Of a stretch of DNA of 22,806 bases, positions 6,829-14,714 are shown one piece after another. The position numbers and the translations under genes were made by a program. Below the pieces are notes generated by a model. It was not told the DNA's origin. It saw nothing but the letters and a program-made list of their open reading frames with translations, and made no database searches. Origin of the DNA: an uncultured bacterium (GTDB taxonomy: Bacteria; Bacillota_A; Clostridia; Lachnospirales; Lachnospiraceae). Numbering within the stretch: position 1 is the first letter of the stretch; the number at the start of each line of letters is the position of its first letter. Location: contig CAJMOO010000028.1 of NCBI GenBank assembly GCA_905215045.1, positions 1-22,806 of the forward strand, in the 5' to 3' direction.

Positions 6829-8190
6829 ATGAAATTACCAGAATTATTTGAAGAGAAGATGAGACGCCTCTTAGGGGAGGACTTTGAAGAATACGAGAAG
6901 CATTTGGATGATCCGGCATATTATGGGATCAGAGTGAATACGTTAAAGATTTCCGTGGAGGACTTTTTAAAGATCTGTCCATTTAAAGTCACGAAAGTAC
7001 CTTGGACAGACAATGGATTTTATGTAGACAGGGAAGAAAAACCATCCAAACACCCATATTATCATGCAGGACTTTATTACATTCAGGAGCCAAGTGCGAT
7101 GACACCAGCTTCTTATCTGCCAGTAGAACCAGGAGACCGTGTACTGGATCTGTGCGGAGCACCGGGTGGGAAGTCAACAGAACTTGGAGCAAAGCTAAAA
7201 GGTGAAGGCCTATTAGTATCCAATGATGTCAGCATCTCAAGAACCAAAGCCTTGATCCGTAATATTGAGATGTTTGGAATCAGAAATGATATGATCCTTT
7301 GTACAGAAGCAAAATATCTAGTTCCATCAATGACTGGATTTTTCAATAAAATCTTAATTGATGCTCCATGTTCCGGGGAAGGAATGTTTCGAAAAGGAAA
7401 TAATGAGATCAAGAACTGGCAGCAGAAAGGAAGCGAGCCATATGCCAAGTTACAGCGAGAGATCGTTGATGATGCGATCAAACTGTTAGCACCAGGTGGT
7501 ATGCTGCTTTATTCTACCTGCACATTTTCACCAGAAGAAAATGAACAGGTGATCGAATATCTGTTAGAGAAGAATGATGATCTTTCCTTAGTGCCGATGA
7601 AGATGTGTGAAGGATTTGATCATGGGCACCCAGAATGGACATTAACAGGAAGAGAAGACATCAAACAGTGTATCAGACTATGGCCATATAAGATCAAGGG
7701 AGAAGGACATTTCCTTGCACTATTAAAGAAAGAAGACGGACCACAGCCAACATTTAAGTATGAAAAGATCAAGAAAGTCAAACTGACACCAGAGACCGAA
7801 GAATTTTTCAAACACTGTAAGATGGATATTGACTGGAGTCATGTCAGAGAACATCAGGGAAAATTATTCTATTTAAGAGAAGATATTCCAGAGATGAAAA
7901 AGGTCAGAGTTTTAAGAAAAGGGCTTTATTTAGGAGAGATGAAGAAAGGAAGATTCGAACCAAGCCAGTCCTTTGCGGTAGCGTTATCTGCAGATGAGTA
8001 TGATCCATACCTTTCTTTTGATATCAATGATGAGAACACGATCAAATATTTAAAATGCGAAACTTTAGATGTAGATACGAACACGGATGGAGTTCATCTG
8101 GTTGGAACAAATGAATTTCCACTGGGATGGGCAAAGATCAAAAAAGGGAGACTTAAGAATAAATATTCTTCCAGCTGGAGATGGTTATAA
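6829..8190 (+). CDS. RsmF-type rRNA (cytosine-C5) methyltransferase
   Basis: The enzyme is a SAM-dependent RNA m5C methyltransferase of the NOL1/NOP2/Sun family, closest to the RsmF (YebU) group that modifies 16S rRNA; the exact target base is an inference. In 453 residues it has an N-terminal RNA-binding region, the SAM motif VLDLCGAPGGKS (105-116), the DAPCSGEGMFRK motif with C181, and STCTFSPEENE with catalytic C231. The last 160 or so residues match the extra C-terminal domains of RsmF-type enzymes. I prefer ATG 6829, since family members begin near MKLPELFEEK. A GTG at 6802 has a better ribosome site (AGAAGGA, 6791-6797) and would overlap relQ, so the start is uncertain. Its stop overlaps the rsuA start (TAATG). 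Confidence 0.88.
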   Translation: MKLPELFEEKMRRLLGEDFEEYEKHLDDPAYYGIRVNTLKISVEDFLKICPFKVTKVPWTDNGFYVDREEKPSKHPYYHAGLYYIQEPSAMTPASYLPVEPGDRVLDLCGAPGGKSTELGAKLKGEGLLVSNDVSISRTKALIRNIEMFGIRNDMILCTEAKYLVPSMTGFFNKILIDAPCSGEGMFRKGNNEIKNWQQKGSEPYAKLQREIVDDAIKLLAPGGMLLYSTCTFSPEENEQVIEYLLEKNDDLSLVPMKMCEGFDHGHPEWTLTGREDIKQCIRLWPYKIKGEGHFLALLKKEDGPQPTFKYEKIKKVKLTPETEEFFKHCKMDIDWSHVREHQGKLFYLREDIPEMKKVRVLRKGLYLGEMKKGRFEPSQSFAVALSADEYDPYLSFDINDENTIKYLKCETLDVDTNTDGVHLVGTNEFPLGWAKIKKGRLKNKYSSSWRWL

Positions 8191-8927
8191 TGGCAAAGAA
8201 AACCAGATTAGATAAATTTTTGTGCGACAGTTTAAATATTACAAGAAAAGAAGCAAAAGAAGCAGTCAAAAAAGGAAAAGTTACGATCAATGGGGAAGTA
8301 GTGAAGAAACCAGAGTGTAAACTGGATGCAGATGATGATCAAGTGGAATTTGAGCATCAGCCGGTTATATTTGAACAGTTTCATTATCTGATGCTTCATA
8401 AACCGCAAGGCGTTGTCTCTGCGACGAAGGACAATCACGATAAGACAGTGATCGATCTGATCCATGAAGACTTTAAAGATAAACTTTTCCCGGTCGGCAG
8501 ACTCGACAAAGATACCGAAGGACTGCTGCTTCTTACAGATGATGGAATGCTTGCACATGAATTACTTTCTCCGAAGAAACATGTGGATAAAGTATATTTT
8601 GCAAAAGTAGCTGGCAGATTTACAGAAGAAGAGATTAAGAGATTTAGGGAAGGTTTGGATATTGGCAATGGAGAGAAGGCAAAAGAAGCATTTCTTGAGA
8701 TATTGAAGGCAGGAGAAGATCAATCTGAAGTTCTTATCACGATCACGGAAGGCAAGTTTCATCAGGTAAAGCGTATGGCAAAAGCCGTCGGAAGTGAAGT
8801 GTTATATTTAAAAAGATTGTCTATGGGACCCTTAAAACTGGATGAGGAATTAGAGATTGGAACATACAGGAGATTAAGCGAGGAAGAGCTACACAAACTA
8901 AAGGAGCATACAGATGTTAGAAAATAA
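8190..8927 (+). CDS. rsuA: 16S rRNA pseudouridine synthase RsuA
   Basis: RsuA-family enzymes convert a single uridine in rRNA (U516 of 16S rRNA in E. coli) to pseudouridine during small-subunit maturation. The 245 residues comprise an N-terminal S4 RNA-binding domain (TRLDKFLCDSLNITRKEA, about 5-22) and the catalytic domain with GRLDKDTEGLLLLT (103-116), where D106 is the nucleophile. The GRLDxDTxG form fits the RsuA/RluB/RluE/RluF group rather than RluA. The start is ATG 8190, overlapping the previous stop, with GGAG at 8177-8180 nine bases upstream. An in-frame ATG at 8181 directly abuts that site and is unlikely. The 3' end overlaps the next gene by 14 bases, pointing to one transcript. 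Confidence 0.9.
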   Translation: MAKKTRLDKFLCDSLNITRKEAKEAVKKGKVTINGEVVKKPECKLDADDDQVEFEHQPVIFEQFHYLMLHKPQGVVSATKDNHDKTVIDLIHEDFKDKLFPVGRLDKDTEGLLLLTDDGMLAHELLSPKKHVDKVYFAKVAGRFTEEEIKRFREGLDIGNGEKAKEAFLEILKAGEDQSEVLITITEGKFHQVKRMAKAVGSEVLYLKRLSMGPLKLDEELEIGTYRRLSEEELHKLKEHTDVRK

Positions 8928-9585
8928 AAAAGCAGTGATCTTTGATCTTGATGGGACATTAGTTGATTCTATGTGGATCTGGAAGGAGATTGATATCCGT
9001 TTCCTTGGAAAATATGGACTTGAAGTTCCTAAAGGATTAAACGACGAACTGGAAGGATACAGTTTTCATGAAACAGCTGTTTATTTTAAACAAAGATTTG
9101 AACTTCCACTTACGATCGAAGAGATCATGGAAACATGGAATCATATGGCTTCTGAGATTTATATCAATGAGATCCGCTTAAAAGATGGAGTCAAAGAATT
9201 CATTGATCTGTTAAAAAAACGGAATATGAAGCTTGGGATCGCAACAAGCAATTCAAGAAAGCTTGCGAAAGACTGTTTAAGATCCAATGGAATTTTGGAT
9301 GCATTTGATTATATCTGTACATCTGATGAAGTTCCAAGAGGCAAGCCAGAGCCGGATGTTTATCTGCATGCTGCAAAGATGATCGATACCAGACCAGAAG
9401 ATGCATTGGTATTTGAAGATATTCCATATGGACTTTTGGCAGGAAAGCGCGCTGGAATGGAAGTGTGTGCAGTCGAAGATCCGTATTCCCAAGGATCAGT
9501 CAAAGAAAAGAGAGAAATTGCAGATTATTATATTAATACATATTATGATATACTAGATGGAACCTATGAGACATTAAAGAGATAA
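8914..9585 (+). CDS. HAD-family hydrolase (beta-phosphoglucomutase-like)
   Basis: This is a haloacid dehalogenase superfamily phosphatase or phosphomutase of subfamily IA; its substrate cannot be told. All four HAD motifs are present in 223 residues: FDLDGT with nucleophile D11 and acid D13, TSNS at 111-114, lysine K144 in RGKPEPDVY, and the acidic pair E168-D169 in FEDIPYG. A helical cap lies between motifs I and II. The best matches from memory are beta-phosphoglucomutase-like and general sugar-phosphate phosphatases. The start is ATG 8914 behind AAGGAG (8901-8906), within the last codons of rsuA. Being embedded among rRNA-modification genes suggests a housekeeping or metabolite-repair role, but this is inference. 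Confidence 0.88.
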   Translation: MLENKKAVIFDLDGTLVDSMWIWKEIDIRFLGKYGLEVPKGLNDELEGYSFHETAVYFKQRFELPLTIEEIMETWNHMASEIYINEIRLKDGVKEFIDLLKKRNMKLGIATSNSRKLAKDCLRSNGILDAFDYICTSDEVPRGKPEPDVYLHAAKMIDTRPEDALVFEDIPYGLLAGKRAGMEVCAVEDPYSQGSVKEKREIADYYINTYYDILDGTYETLKR

Positions 9586-9611
9586 AAGATGCCATAAGAA
9601 AGGGTGATCAC

Positions 9612-10376
9612 ATGAGAAATAATATCGCACTGGTAACCGGAGCATCCTCCGGAATGGGAAAAGAATTTGTCCGTGAGATTGCAAAGAAATACAAAGGACT
9701 CGATGAAATCTGGGTGGTTGCAAGAAGAAAAGACAGACTAAGAGAATTAAAGAAAGAAATCATCGGAACAAGAGTCCGTATTCTTCCATTAGATCTTATG
9801 GAAGAAAAAAGTTTTGAACGACTTAAAAAAGCTCTTGAAAAAGAACAGCCAGATGTAAGAATTTTAGTGAATGCTTCGGGATATGGAATTTCTGGTTCTT
9901 TTGAGTTTGGGACACAAGAAGATGCATCTGGAATGGTCCGTTTAAATTGCGAAGCACTCACAAGGGTAACTTATCTGGTGCTTCCATATTTAAGAAGGGG
10001 ATCTTTTATCTATCAGATAGCATCGTCTGCTGGATTTGCGCCACAGCCGGGCTTCGCAGTTTATGCAGCAACCAAAGCATATGTGAAAAGCTTTTCGATT
10101 GCATTGCGCCAGGAATTAGCATGGAGAGAGATTAAGGTGATCGCTGTATGTCCAGGACCAGTAAAGACAGAGTTTTTTGATCGTGCATACGAACAGGAAG
10201 AAATGAAATTTTATAAAAGATTCGTGATGGCTAATCCAAAGAAAGTTGTAAGAAAAGCAATTCGTGATGCGAGAAGAAACAAAGCGGTATCGGTATATGG
10301 AGTGACCATGAAGATAACAAGAATGATCTGCAAACTTCTTCCTGGAAAATGGATCGCAAAAATCATGGATAAGTAA
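9612..10376 (+). CDS. Short-chain dehydrogenase/reductase (SDR)
   Basis: This is a cytosolic NAD(P)-dependent oxidoreductase of the classical SDR family with unknown substrate. Its 254 residues show the cofactor motif TGASSGMG (9-16), the paired arginines R38-R39 typical of NADP preference, NASG (87-90) in place of the usual NNAG, catalytic S139 in IASSAGF, and Y151/K155 in YAATK. PGPVKTEF follows as in other SDRs. The C-terminal stretch around MKITRMICKLLPGKWIAK is basic and hydrophobic and might touch the membrane. The start is ATG 9612 behind an AAAGGGTGAT site. It lies 26 bases after the HAD gene and 9 bases before the RluA-type gene, consistent with one operon. Confidence 0.87.
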   Translation: MRNNIALVTGASSGMGKEFVREIAKKYKGLDEIWVVARRKDRLRELKKEIIGTRVRILPLDLMEEKSFERLKKALEKEQPDVRILVNASGYGISGSFEFGTQEDASGMVRLNCEALTRVTYLVLPYLRRGSFIYQIASSAGFAPQPGFAVYAATKAYVKSFSIALRQELAWREIKVIAVCPGPVKTEFFDRAYEQEEMKFYKRFVMANPKKVVRKAIRDARRNKAVSVYGVTMKITRMICKLLPGKWIAKIMDK

Positions 10377-10385
10377 GGATATAAG

Positions 10386-11360
10386 ATGAGAGAATTAAAC
10401 ATAACGACAAGAGAAGAAGGACAGAGATTAGATAAGATTCTTTCGAAATATTTAAATAAAGCTCCAAAGAGTTTTGTATACAAGATGCTTCGAAAGAAAA
10501 ATATCAAGTTAAATGGCAAAAAAGCAACTGGGAATGAAAAATTAACCAAAGGAGATCAAGTTTGTATCTACCTTGCGGAAGATACGATCAATAAGTTCAG
10601 AGAAGAAGTAAAAGCCGGAAAACAAAAGCTGAAGCTTGATATTTTATATGAAGATGATAACGTCATTATGGTGAATAAACCATGGGGAATCTTATCCCAG
10701 AAATCAAAACCAGAAGATATTTCAATCAATGATCAGATCATTCCATATGCAGTGAATAAAGGACTGATCAGTGAAAAGGAATTACAAGTAGTAAAACCTT
10801 CTATCTGTAATCGTTTAGACCGCAATACAACTGGAATCATCATCTGTGGGATTTCAATGGAAGGTCTGCAGACAATGGCAGAGATGTTAAAGAACAGGGA
10901 TATGCACAAGTATTATCTTTGTATTGTCAAAGGTAAATTAGACAGATCACAGAAGGTCAGTGCCTATTTAAGAAAAGATGAGAAAACAAATAAAGTAACT
11001 GTTTCAAAACAAAAGATCCCAGAAGGGAATTACATTGAAACAGCTTATGAACCTGTGATGTCAAACGATGAATTTACATTATTGAAGGTAAAACTTATCA
11101 CAGGAAAGACGCATCAGATCCGCGCACACCTTGCAAGTATCGGACATCCGTTGATCGGTGATTTCAAATATGGAGACAAGAAGATTAATCAGGAGATGAA
11201 ACAGAGATTTGGATTAAAAGACCAGCTGCTTCACTGCAGGGAAATCGTATTTCCAAAAGATATGAAGACATGCAGCAATCTGTCAGGAAAGAAGATACAG
11301 GCACCACTTCCAAAACGATTTGAGACGATCAAACAGGAACTGTTCGGGAGAGAGGCATAA
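10386..11360 (+). CDS. RluA-family 23S rRNA pseudouridine synthase
   Basis: This enzyme isomerises one or more uridines to pseudouridine, probably in 23S rRNA as RluC and RluD do; the site cannot be deduced. The 324 residues contain an N-terminal S4 domain (EGQRLDKILSKYL, about 11-23), the VNKPWGILSQ segment (96-105), the active-site motif NRLDRNTTG (142-150) with nucleophile D145, and LITGKTHQIRAHLASIGHP-type residues later. The histidine that usually opens the HRLDxxTSG motif is an asparagine here. The start is ATG 10386 with AAGGAT at 10375-10380. The stop overlaps the recU start (TAATG). It is the third rRNA-modifying enzyme of this operon. Confidence 0.88.
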   Translation: MRELNITTREEGQRLDKILSKYLNKAPKSFVYKMLRKKNIKLNGKKATGNEKLTKGDQVCIYLAEDTINKFREEVKAGKQKLKLDILYEDDNVIMVNKPWGILSQKSKPEDISINDQIIPYAVNKGLISEKELQVVKPSICNRLDRNTTGIIICGISMEGLQTMAEMLKNRDMHKYYLCIVKGKLDRSQKVSAYLRKDEKTNKVTVSKQKIPEGNYIETAYEPVMSNDEFTLLKVKLITGKTHQIRAHLASIGHPLIGDFKYGDKKINQEMKQRFGLKDQLLHCREIVFPKDMKTCSNLSGKKIQAPLPKRFETIKQELFGREA

Positions 11361-11923
11361 TGGCGGAAGATAAATGGAACGTAAAAGGACTTCGAGGTTC
11401 TGTTCTGGAAGAACTGATCAATTATACGAACGAAAAATACCGACAGCAAAAACTTGCGCTGGTTCAAAAGATACCGACATCGATCAAACCAGTAAGATTT
11501 GACAAGACAAAACGTCATATCACACTTGCTTATTTTGACCAGAAAAGTACGGTGGATTATATAGGAGTGGTACAGGGGATTCCAATCTGCTTTGATGCAA
11601 AGGAATGTGCCAAAGATGTATTCCCACTTCAGAATATTCATGAACATCAGGTAGAGTTTATGAGGCAGTATGAAGAACAGGGTGGTATTAGTTTCTTATT
11701 GATCTATTTTACATCAAGACACGTTTGCTATTATATGTCGTTTCAGGAGATGATAAAGTACTGGAATCGTGCAAAAGAAGGCGGAGTCAAGCATTTTAAA
11801 TATGAAGAATTAGATATTGGATTTTTTGTTCCGTTAAAGCAGGGGATGATCCTTCATTATCTGGAATGTCTGCAGAAAGTTTTAGCACAAAAAGATCAAG
11901 AAGATTCGTGTCGAAAAGATTGA
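11360..11923 (+). CDS. recU: Holliday junction resolvase RecU
   Basis: RecU is the Gram-positive enzyme that cleaves four-way DNA junctions during recombinational repair and chromosome segregation. The 187-residue product follows B. subtilis RecU (206 residues) closely in pattern: an early RGSVLEELIN segment, TVDYIGVVQG with metal-binding D66, then CFDAKE and FPLQNIHEHQ. The usual catalytic ExK appears as D79-A80-K81, a conservative Glu-to-Asp change. The C-terminal LGY-like part is shortened. It overlaps the upstream gene by one base and closes the relQ operon. In Bacillus recU sits beside the penicillin-binding protein gene ponA; that neighbour is absent here. No terminator is visible; the next promoter begins at its stop codon. 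Confidence 0.87.
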   Translation: MAEDKWNVKGLRGSVLEELINYTNEKYRQQKLALVQKIPTSIKPVRFDKTKRHITLAYFDQKSTVDYIGVVQGIPICFDAKECAKDVFPLQNIHEHQVEFMRQYEEQGGISFLLIYFTSRHVCYYMSFQEMIKYWNRAKEGGVKHFKYEELDIGFFVPLKQGMILHYLECLQKVLAQKDQEDSCRKD

Positions 11924-11948
11924 CGAAAAGATAAATTTTGCGTATAAT
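11920..11948 (+). promoter_or_regulatory. Sigma-A promoter of yicC-gmk-rpoZ
   Basis: TTGACG (11920-11925) and TATAAT (11943-11948) are separated by 17 bases, nearly perfect consensus. The -35 overlaps the recU stop codon. The sequence TTGACGAAAA is repeated 35 bases downstream at 11955, and CGAAAAGAT is repeated in tandem at 11912 and 11924. Transcription would start near 11955. Confidence 0.85.
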
Positions 11949-11971
11949 ATAACATTGACGAAAAAGAAAAC

Positions 11972-11990
11972 CTGTGGATGTTAACCACAG
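11972..11990 (+). promoter_or_regulatory. Hairpin/inverted repeat in the yicC leader
   Basis: CTGTGG (11972-11977) and CCACAG (11985-11990) form perfect six-base arms around ATGTTAA, between the predicted transcription start and the yicC ribosome site (AAAGGAT near 11997). No T-run follows, so it is not a terminator. It could be an operator or an mRNA structure; which one is unknown. Confidence 0.4.
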
Positions 11991-12010
11991 AGTAGAAAAG
12001 GATAGATTTT

Positions 12011-12892
12011 ATGATCAGAAGCATGACAGGATTTGGACATGGGGAAGTGTCCAATGACAAGAATCAGAAAGTCACAGTGGAGATGAAATCCGTCAACCAC
12101 AGATATTGTGATATTTCATTAAAACTTCCCAAGAAATTAGCCATGTTTGAGGCGAATATCCGTAATATCATGAAAGAATACGCAAGCCGTGGAAAGATTG
12201 ATATTTATGTATCTTATGAAGATCTGTCAGAGACAGCGGTAAGCCTTCATTATAATCAGGCAATGGCTGCAGAGTATATGCAGGTATTTAAGAAGATGCA
12301 GGAAGATTTTGGTATTGAGACAAAGATCACTGCGGAAGCACTTGCCAAGTATCCAGAAGTTGTAACGCTTGAAGAAGTACAGCAGGATGAAGAAGTATGG
12401 TGGGAGCTGTTAGAGGCAGCCCTAAGACAGGCAGCAGAGAAATTTGTAGAGACAAGAACGATCGAAGGAGCAAATCTTAAGAAGGATCTGCTGGGCAAAT
12501 TAGATCAGATGGCAGCAGATGTAGCATTTATTGAGAAACGTTCTCCACAGATCATTGCAGAATACAGAGCTAAATTAGAAGAGAAAGTCAAAGAATTTTT
12601 AGAAGACTCAACAATCGAAGAGAACAGGATCGCTGCAGAAGTTACATTATATGCAGATAAGATTGCGGTTGATGAAGAGATCGTAAGACTGCAAAGTCAT
12701 ATCAGTTCTATGACAGATGTGTTAGAAAGTGATGAAAGCGTCGGAAGAAAGCTTGATTTCATGGCACAAGAGATGAACAGAGAAGCAAATACGATCTTAT
12801 CAAAATCAAGTGATGTTGATCTTGCAGATCATGCGATCGAACTGAAGACGAATGTTGAGAAAGTAAGAGAACAGATTCAGAACATAGAGTAA
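12011..12892 (+). CDS. yicC: YicC/YloC-family endoribonuclease
   Basis: YicC-family proteins have been reported to act as metal-dependent endoribonucleases and to affect small RNA and mRNA turnover. The 293-residue length and both signature ends are present: the N-terminal MIRSMTGFGHGE (1-12) with EMKSVNHRYCDISLKLP, and the C-terminal DUF1732 part with DFMAQEMNREANTI and a final helical stretch. The middle is predicted to be mostly alpha-helical and rich in charged residues. The start is ATG 12011 behind AAAGGAT. It is the first gene of a yicC-gmk-rpoZ unit, the same order as yloC ... gmk ... rpoZ in Bacillus, except that the small regulator gene remA found between yloC and gmk there is missing. 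Confidence 0.92.
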   Translation: MIRSMTGFGHGEVSNDKNQKVTVEMKSVNHRYCDISLKLPKKLAMFEANIRNIMKEYASRGKIDIYVSYEDLSETAVSLHYNQAMAAEYMQVFKKMQEDFGIETKITAEALAKYPEVVTLEEVQQDEEVWWELLEAALRQAAEKFVETRTIEGANLKKDLLGKLDQMAADVAFIEKRSPQIIAEYRAKLEEKVKEFLEDSTIEENRIAAEVTLYADKIAVDEEIVRLQSHISSMTDVLESDESVGRKLDFMAQEMNREANTILSKSSDVDLADHAIELKTNVEKVREQIQNIE

Positions 12893-12926
12893 GAAGAACA
12901 TAGAATAAGATAAGAAGGGAAAGATC

Positions 12927-13544
12927 ATGGAGAAGAGAGGTTCATTACTGGTACTGTCTGGATTTTCCGGTGTCGGAAAAGGAACAGTAGCGAAGAAACT
13001 GGTAGAAAAATACGGATACAGCTTATCAATTTCCGCAACGACAAGAAAACCAAGAGAAGGGGAAGTCGATGGGAGAGAGTATTTTTTTAAGTCCGTAGAT
13101 GATTTTAAAAATCTGATCGATTATAATGGATTTATCGAGTATGCCAGATATGTGGACAATTATTATGGAACGCCAAGAAAGTTTGTGGAAGAGGAACTTG
13201 CAGCAGGACATAATGTGATCTTGGAGATTGAGGTACAGGGTGCATTCAATATTAAGAAACAGTATGAAGATGCATTACTGATCTTTATCACAGCCCCAAG
13301 TGCCGCAGCGATCAAAGAACGTCTGGTGGGAAGAGGAACAGAATCCGAAGAAGTGATCAACAAACGTATCAACCGTGCCAAAGAGGAATCAGAAGACATG
13401 GACAAATACGATTATATTGTGATCAATGACCAGGTGGAAGATTGTGCGGACCGAATTCATGCCATTGTACAGGCAAAAGACTGCCTGCTTGGAAATAATC
13501 TTAAATTTATAGAAGAAACTAAAAAAGAATTAGAACAACTATAG
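12927..13544 (+). CDS. gmk: Guanylate kinase
   Basis: Gmk phosphorylates GMP or dGMP to the diphosphate with ATP in the cytosol, and is an essential step in GTP supply. The 205 residues are standard. The P-loop is SGFSGVGKGT (11-20). GMP-binding segments follow: SISATTRKPREGEVDGREYFF-type residues near 34-54, EYARYVDNYYGTPR and ILEIEVQGA. The lid contains RLVGRGTESEEVINKRINRA. In many Firmicutes Gmk is directly inhibited by (p)ppGpp; since a relQ operon ends only 1 kb upstream, this may be relevant, but no regulatory residue can be proven by eye. The start is ATG 12927. The stop codon overlaps the AGGAGG of rpoZ. Confidence 0.97.
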   Translation: MEKRGSLLVLSGFSGVGKGTVAKKLVEKYGYSLSISATTRKPREGEVDGREYFFKSVDDFKNLIDYNGFIEYARYVDNYYGTPRKFVEEELAAGHNVILEIEVQGAFNIKKQYEDALLIFITAPSAAAIKERLVGRGTESEEVINKRINRAKEESEDMDKYDYIVINDQVEDCADRIHAIVQAKDCLLGNNLKFIEETKKELEQL

Positions 13545-13555
13545 GAGGAATTATT

Positions 13556-13798
13556 ATGTTACATCCATCATATACAGAATTAATGAAAGTTATCAACGGT
13601 GACAGCGAAGAAGAGAAAGTTATCTCAAGCCGTTACTCTATCGTACTTGCAAGTGCTAAGAGAGCAAGACAGATCATCGCAGGAGATATGCCATTAGTAG
13701 AAGAAAAAGATGGTGCAAAACCATTATCCACAGCCGTTGAAGAACTTTGGGAAGAAAAGGTTAAGATTCTCGGAGACGACGAAGAAGCAGAAGAATAG
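13556..13798 (+). CDS. rpoZ: RNA polymerase omega subunit
   Basis: Omega assists folding and assembly of the beta' subunit of RNA polymerase. The product has 80 residues with the conserved omega core SRYSIVLASAKRARQI at about 23-38, followed by KPLSTAVEELWEEKV and an acidic tail DDEEAEE. The gene follows gmk after 11 bases, with an ideal AGGAGG ribosome site (13543-13548) that overlaps the gmk stop codon; strong translation is expected. The gmk-rpoZ pairing is conserved widely in bacteria, which supports the call even though the protein is small. A hairpin follows, so it probably ends this transcription unit. Confidence 0.94.
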   Translation: MLHPSYTELMKVINGDSEEEKVISSRYSIVLASAKRARQIIAGDMPLVEEKDGAKPLSTAVEELWEEKVKILGDDEEAEE

Positions 13799-13819
13799 AA
13801 ATAGTAAGGAAAACAAAAC

Positions 13820-13847
13820 AGGGTGCTTAGGAATTCCTAAACACCCT
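13820..13847 (+). terminator. Hairpin terminator after rpoZ (weak T-run)
   Basis: AGGGTG-c-TTAGG (13820-13831) pairs with CCTAA-a-CACCCT (13836-13847) around an AATT loop, leaving one C-A mismatch. The tail is TTATTTG, so the T-run is imperfect. It is probably a partial terminator that allows some read-through into uppP, for which no clear promoter is visible. Confidence 0.65.
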
Positions 13848-13872
13848 TATTTGTACAGACAGGGAGTTTTTT

Positions 13873-14700
13873 ATGGATATTATTTTATTACTTAAAACCG
13901 TATTACTTGGAATTGTTGAGGGAATTACGGAATGGCTGCCAATCAGTAGTACAGGACATTTGATCCTGGCAGATGAATTTATCAAGTTAAACATGACAAG
14001 TGACTTTAAGGAAATGTTTGACGTTGTGATCCAGCTAGGTGCGATCATGGCAGTCGTTGTTTTATATTTTCATAAACTAAACCCATTTTCACCAAAGAAG
14101 AATCACAGGGAGAAGATGGATACGATTGTTTTATGGACAAAAGTAATTCTTGCAGTATTTCCAGCAGCGATCATTGGCGTTTTATTCGATAATTGGCTGA
14201 ATGCTCATTTTTATAATCCACCAGTTGTTGCAGCAATGCTGATCATCTATGGTATTTTATTTATCATTATTGAGAATCGTAACAAACGAAGCAGAAGAAG
14301 ACCGATGAATGATCTTTCCAGATTATCTTATACAATGGCACTTGGAATCGGAGTATTTCAGGTATTGGCATTAATTCCAGGTACATCAAGATCCGGAGCA
14401 ACGATCCTTGGAGGAATCTTACTTGGATGTTCAAGAACTGTTGCAGCCGAATTCTCATTTTTCTTAGGAATTCCGGTAATGTTTGGAGCCAGTCTGTTAA
14501 AGATCGTCAAATTTGGTCTTGTATTTACATCAACAGAATTGATCGTACTGATCGTAGGAATGGTTGTATCTTTCCTTGTATCAATCGTAGCGATCAAGTT
14601 CTTACTTGGATATATTAAGAAGAATGACTTTAAAGCATTTGGTGTATACCGAATCATACTCGGTCTGTTAGTGATTGTGTATTTTGCATTCATCAAATAA
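13873..14700 (+). CDS. uppP: Undecaprenyl-diphosphatase UppP (BacA)
   Basis: UppP is an integral membrane enzyme that dephosphorylates undecaprenyl diphosphate, recycling the lipid carrier for peptidoglycan and other wall polymers; extra copies give bacitracin resistance. The 275 residues carry the two family signatures: [15 protein letters not shown] (17-31) and [10 protein letters not shown] (169-178) with R173, both at the active site facing the outer side of the membrane. About seven to eight hydrophobic segments are visible, for example 50-66, 88-106, 117-133 and the C-terminal 253-273. The start is ATG 13873 with AGGGAG six bases before it. The next gene begins 14 bases after its stop, with its ribosome site overlapping the end of uppP. 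Confidence 0.95.
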   Translation: MDIILLLKTVLLGIVEGITEWLPISSTGHLILADEFIKLNMTSDFKEMFDVVIQLGAIMAVVVLYFHKLNPFSPKKNHREKMDTIVLWTKVILAVFPAAIIGVLFDNWLNAHFYNPPVVAAMLIIYGILFIIIENRNKRSRRRPMNDLSRLSYTMALGIGVFQVLALIPGTSRSGATILGGILLGCSRTVAAEFSFFLGIPVMFGASLLKIVKFGLVFTSTELIVLIVGMVVSFLVSIVAIKFLLGYIKKNDFKAFGVYRIILGLLVIVYFAFIK

Positions 14701-14714
14701 GGAGTTTGTAAAGA

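Noticed and set aside
11955..11983. Second TTGACG as another -35 before yicC
   Set aside because: No -10-like sequence occurs 16-18 bases downstream; it is more likely a repeat of the first site.
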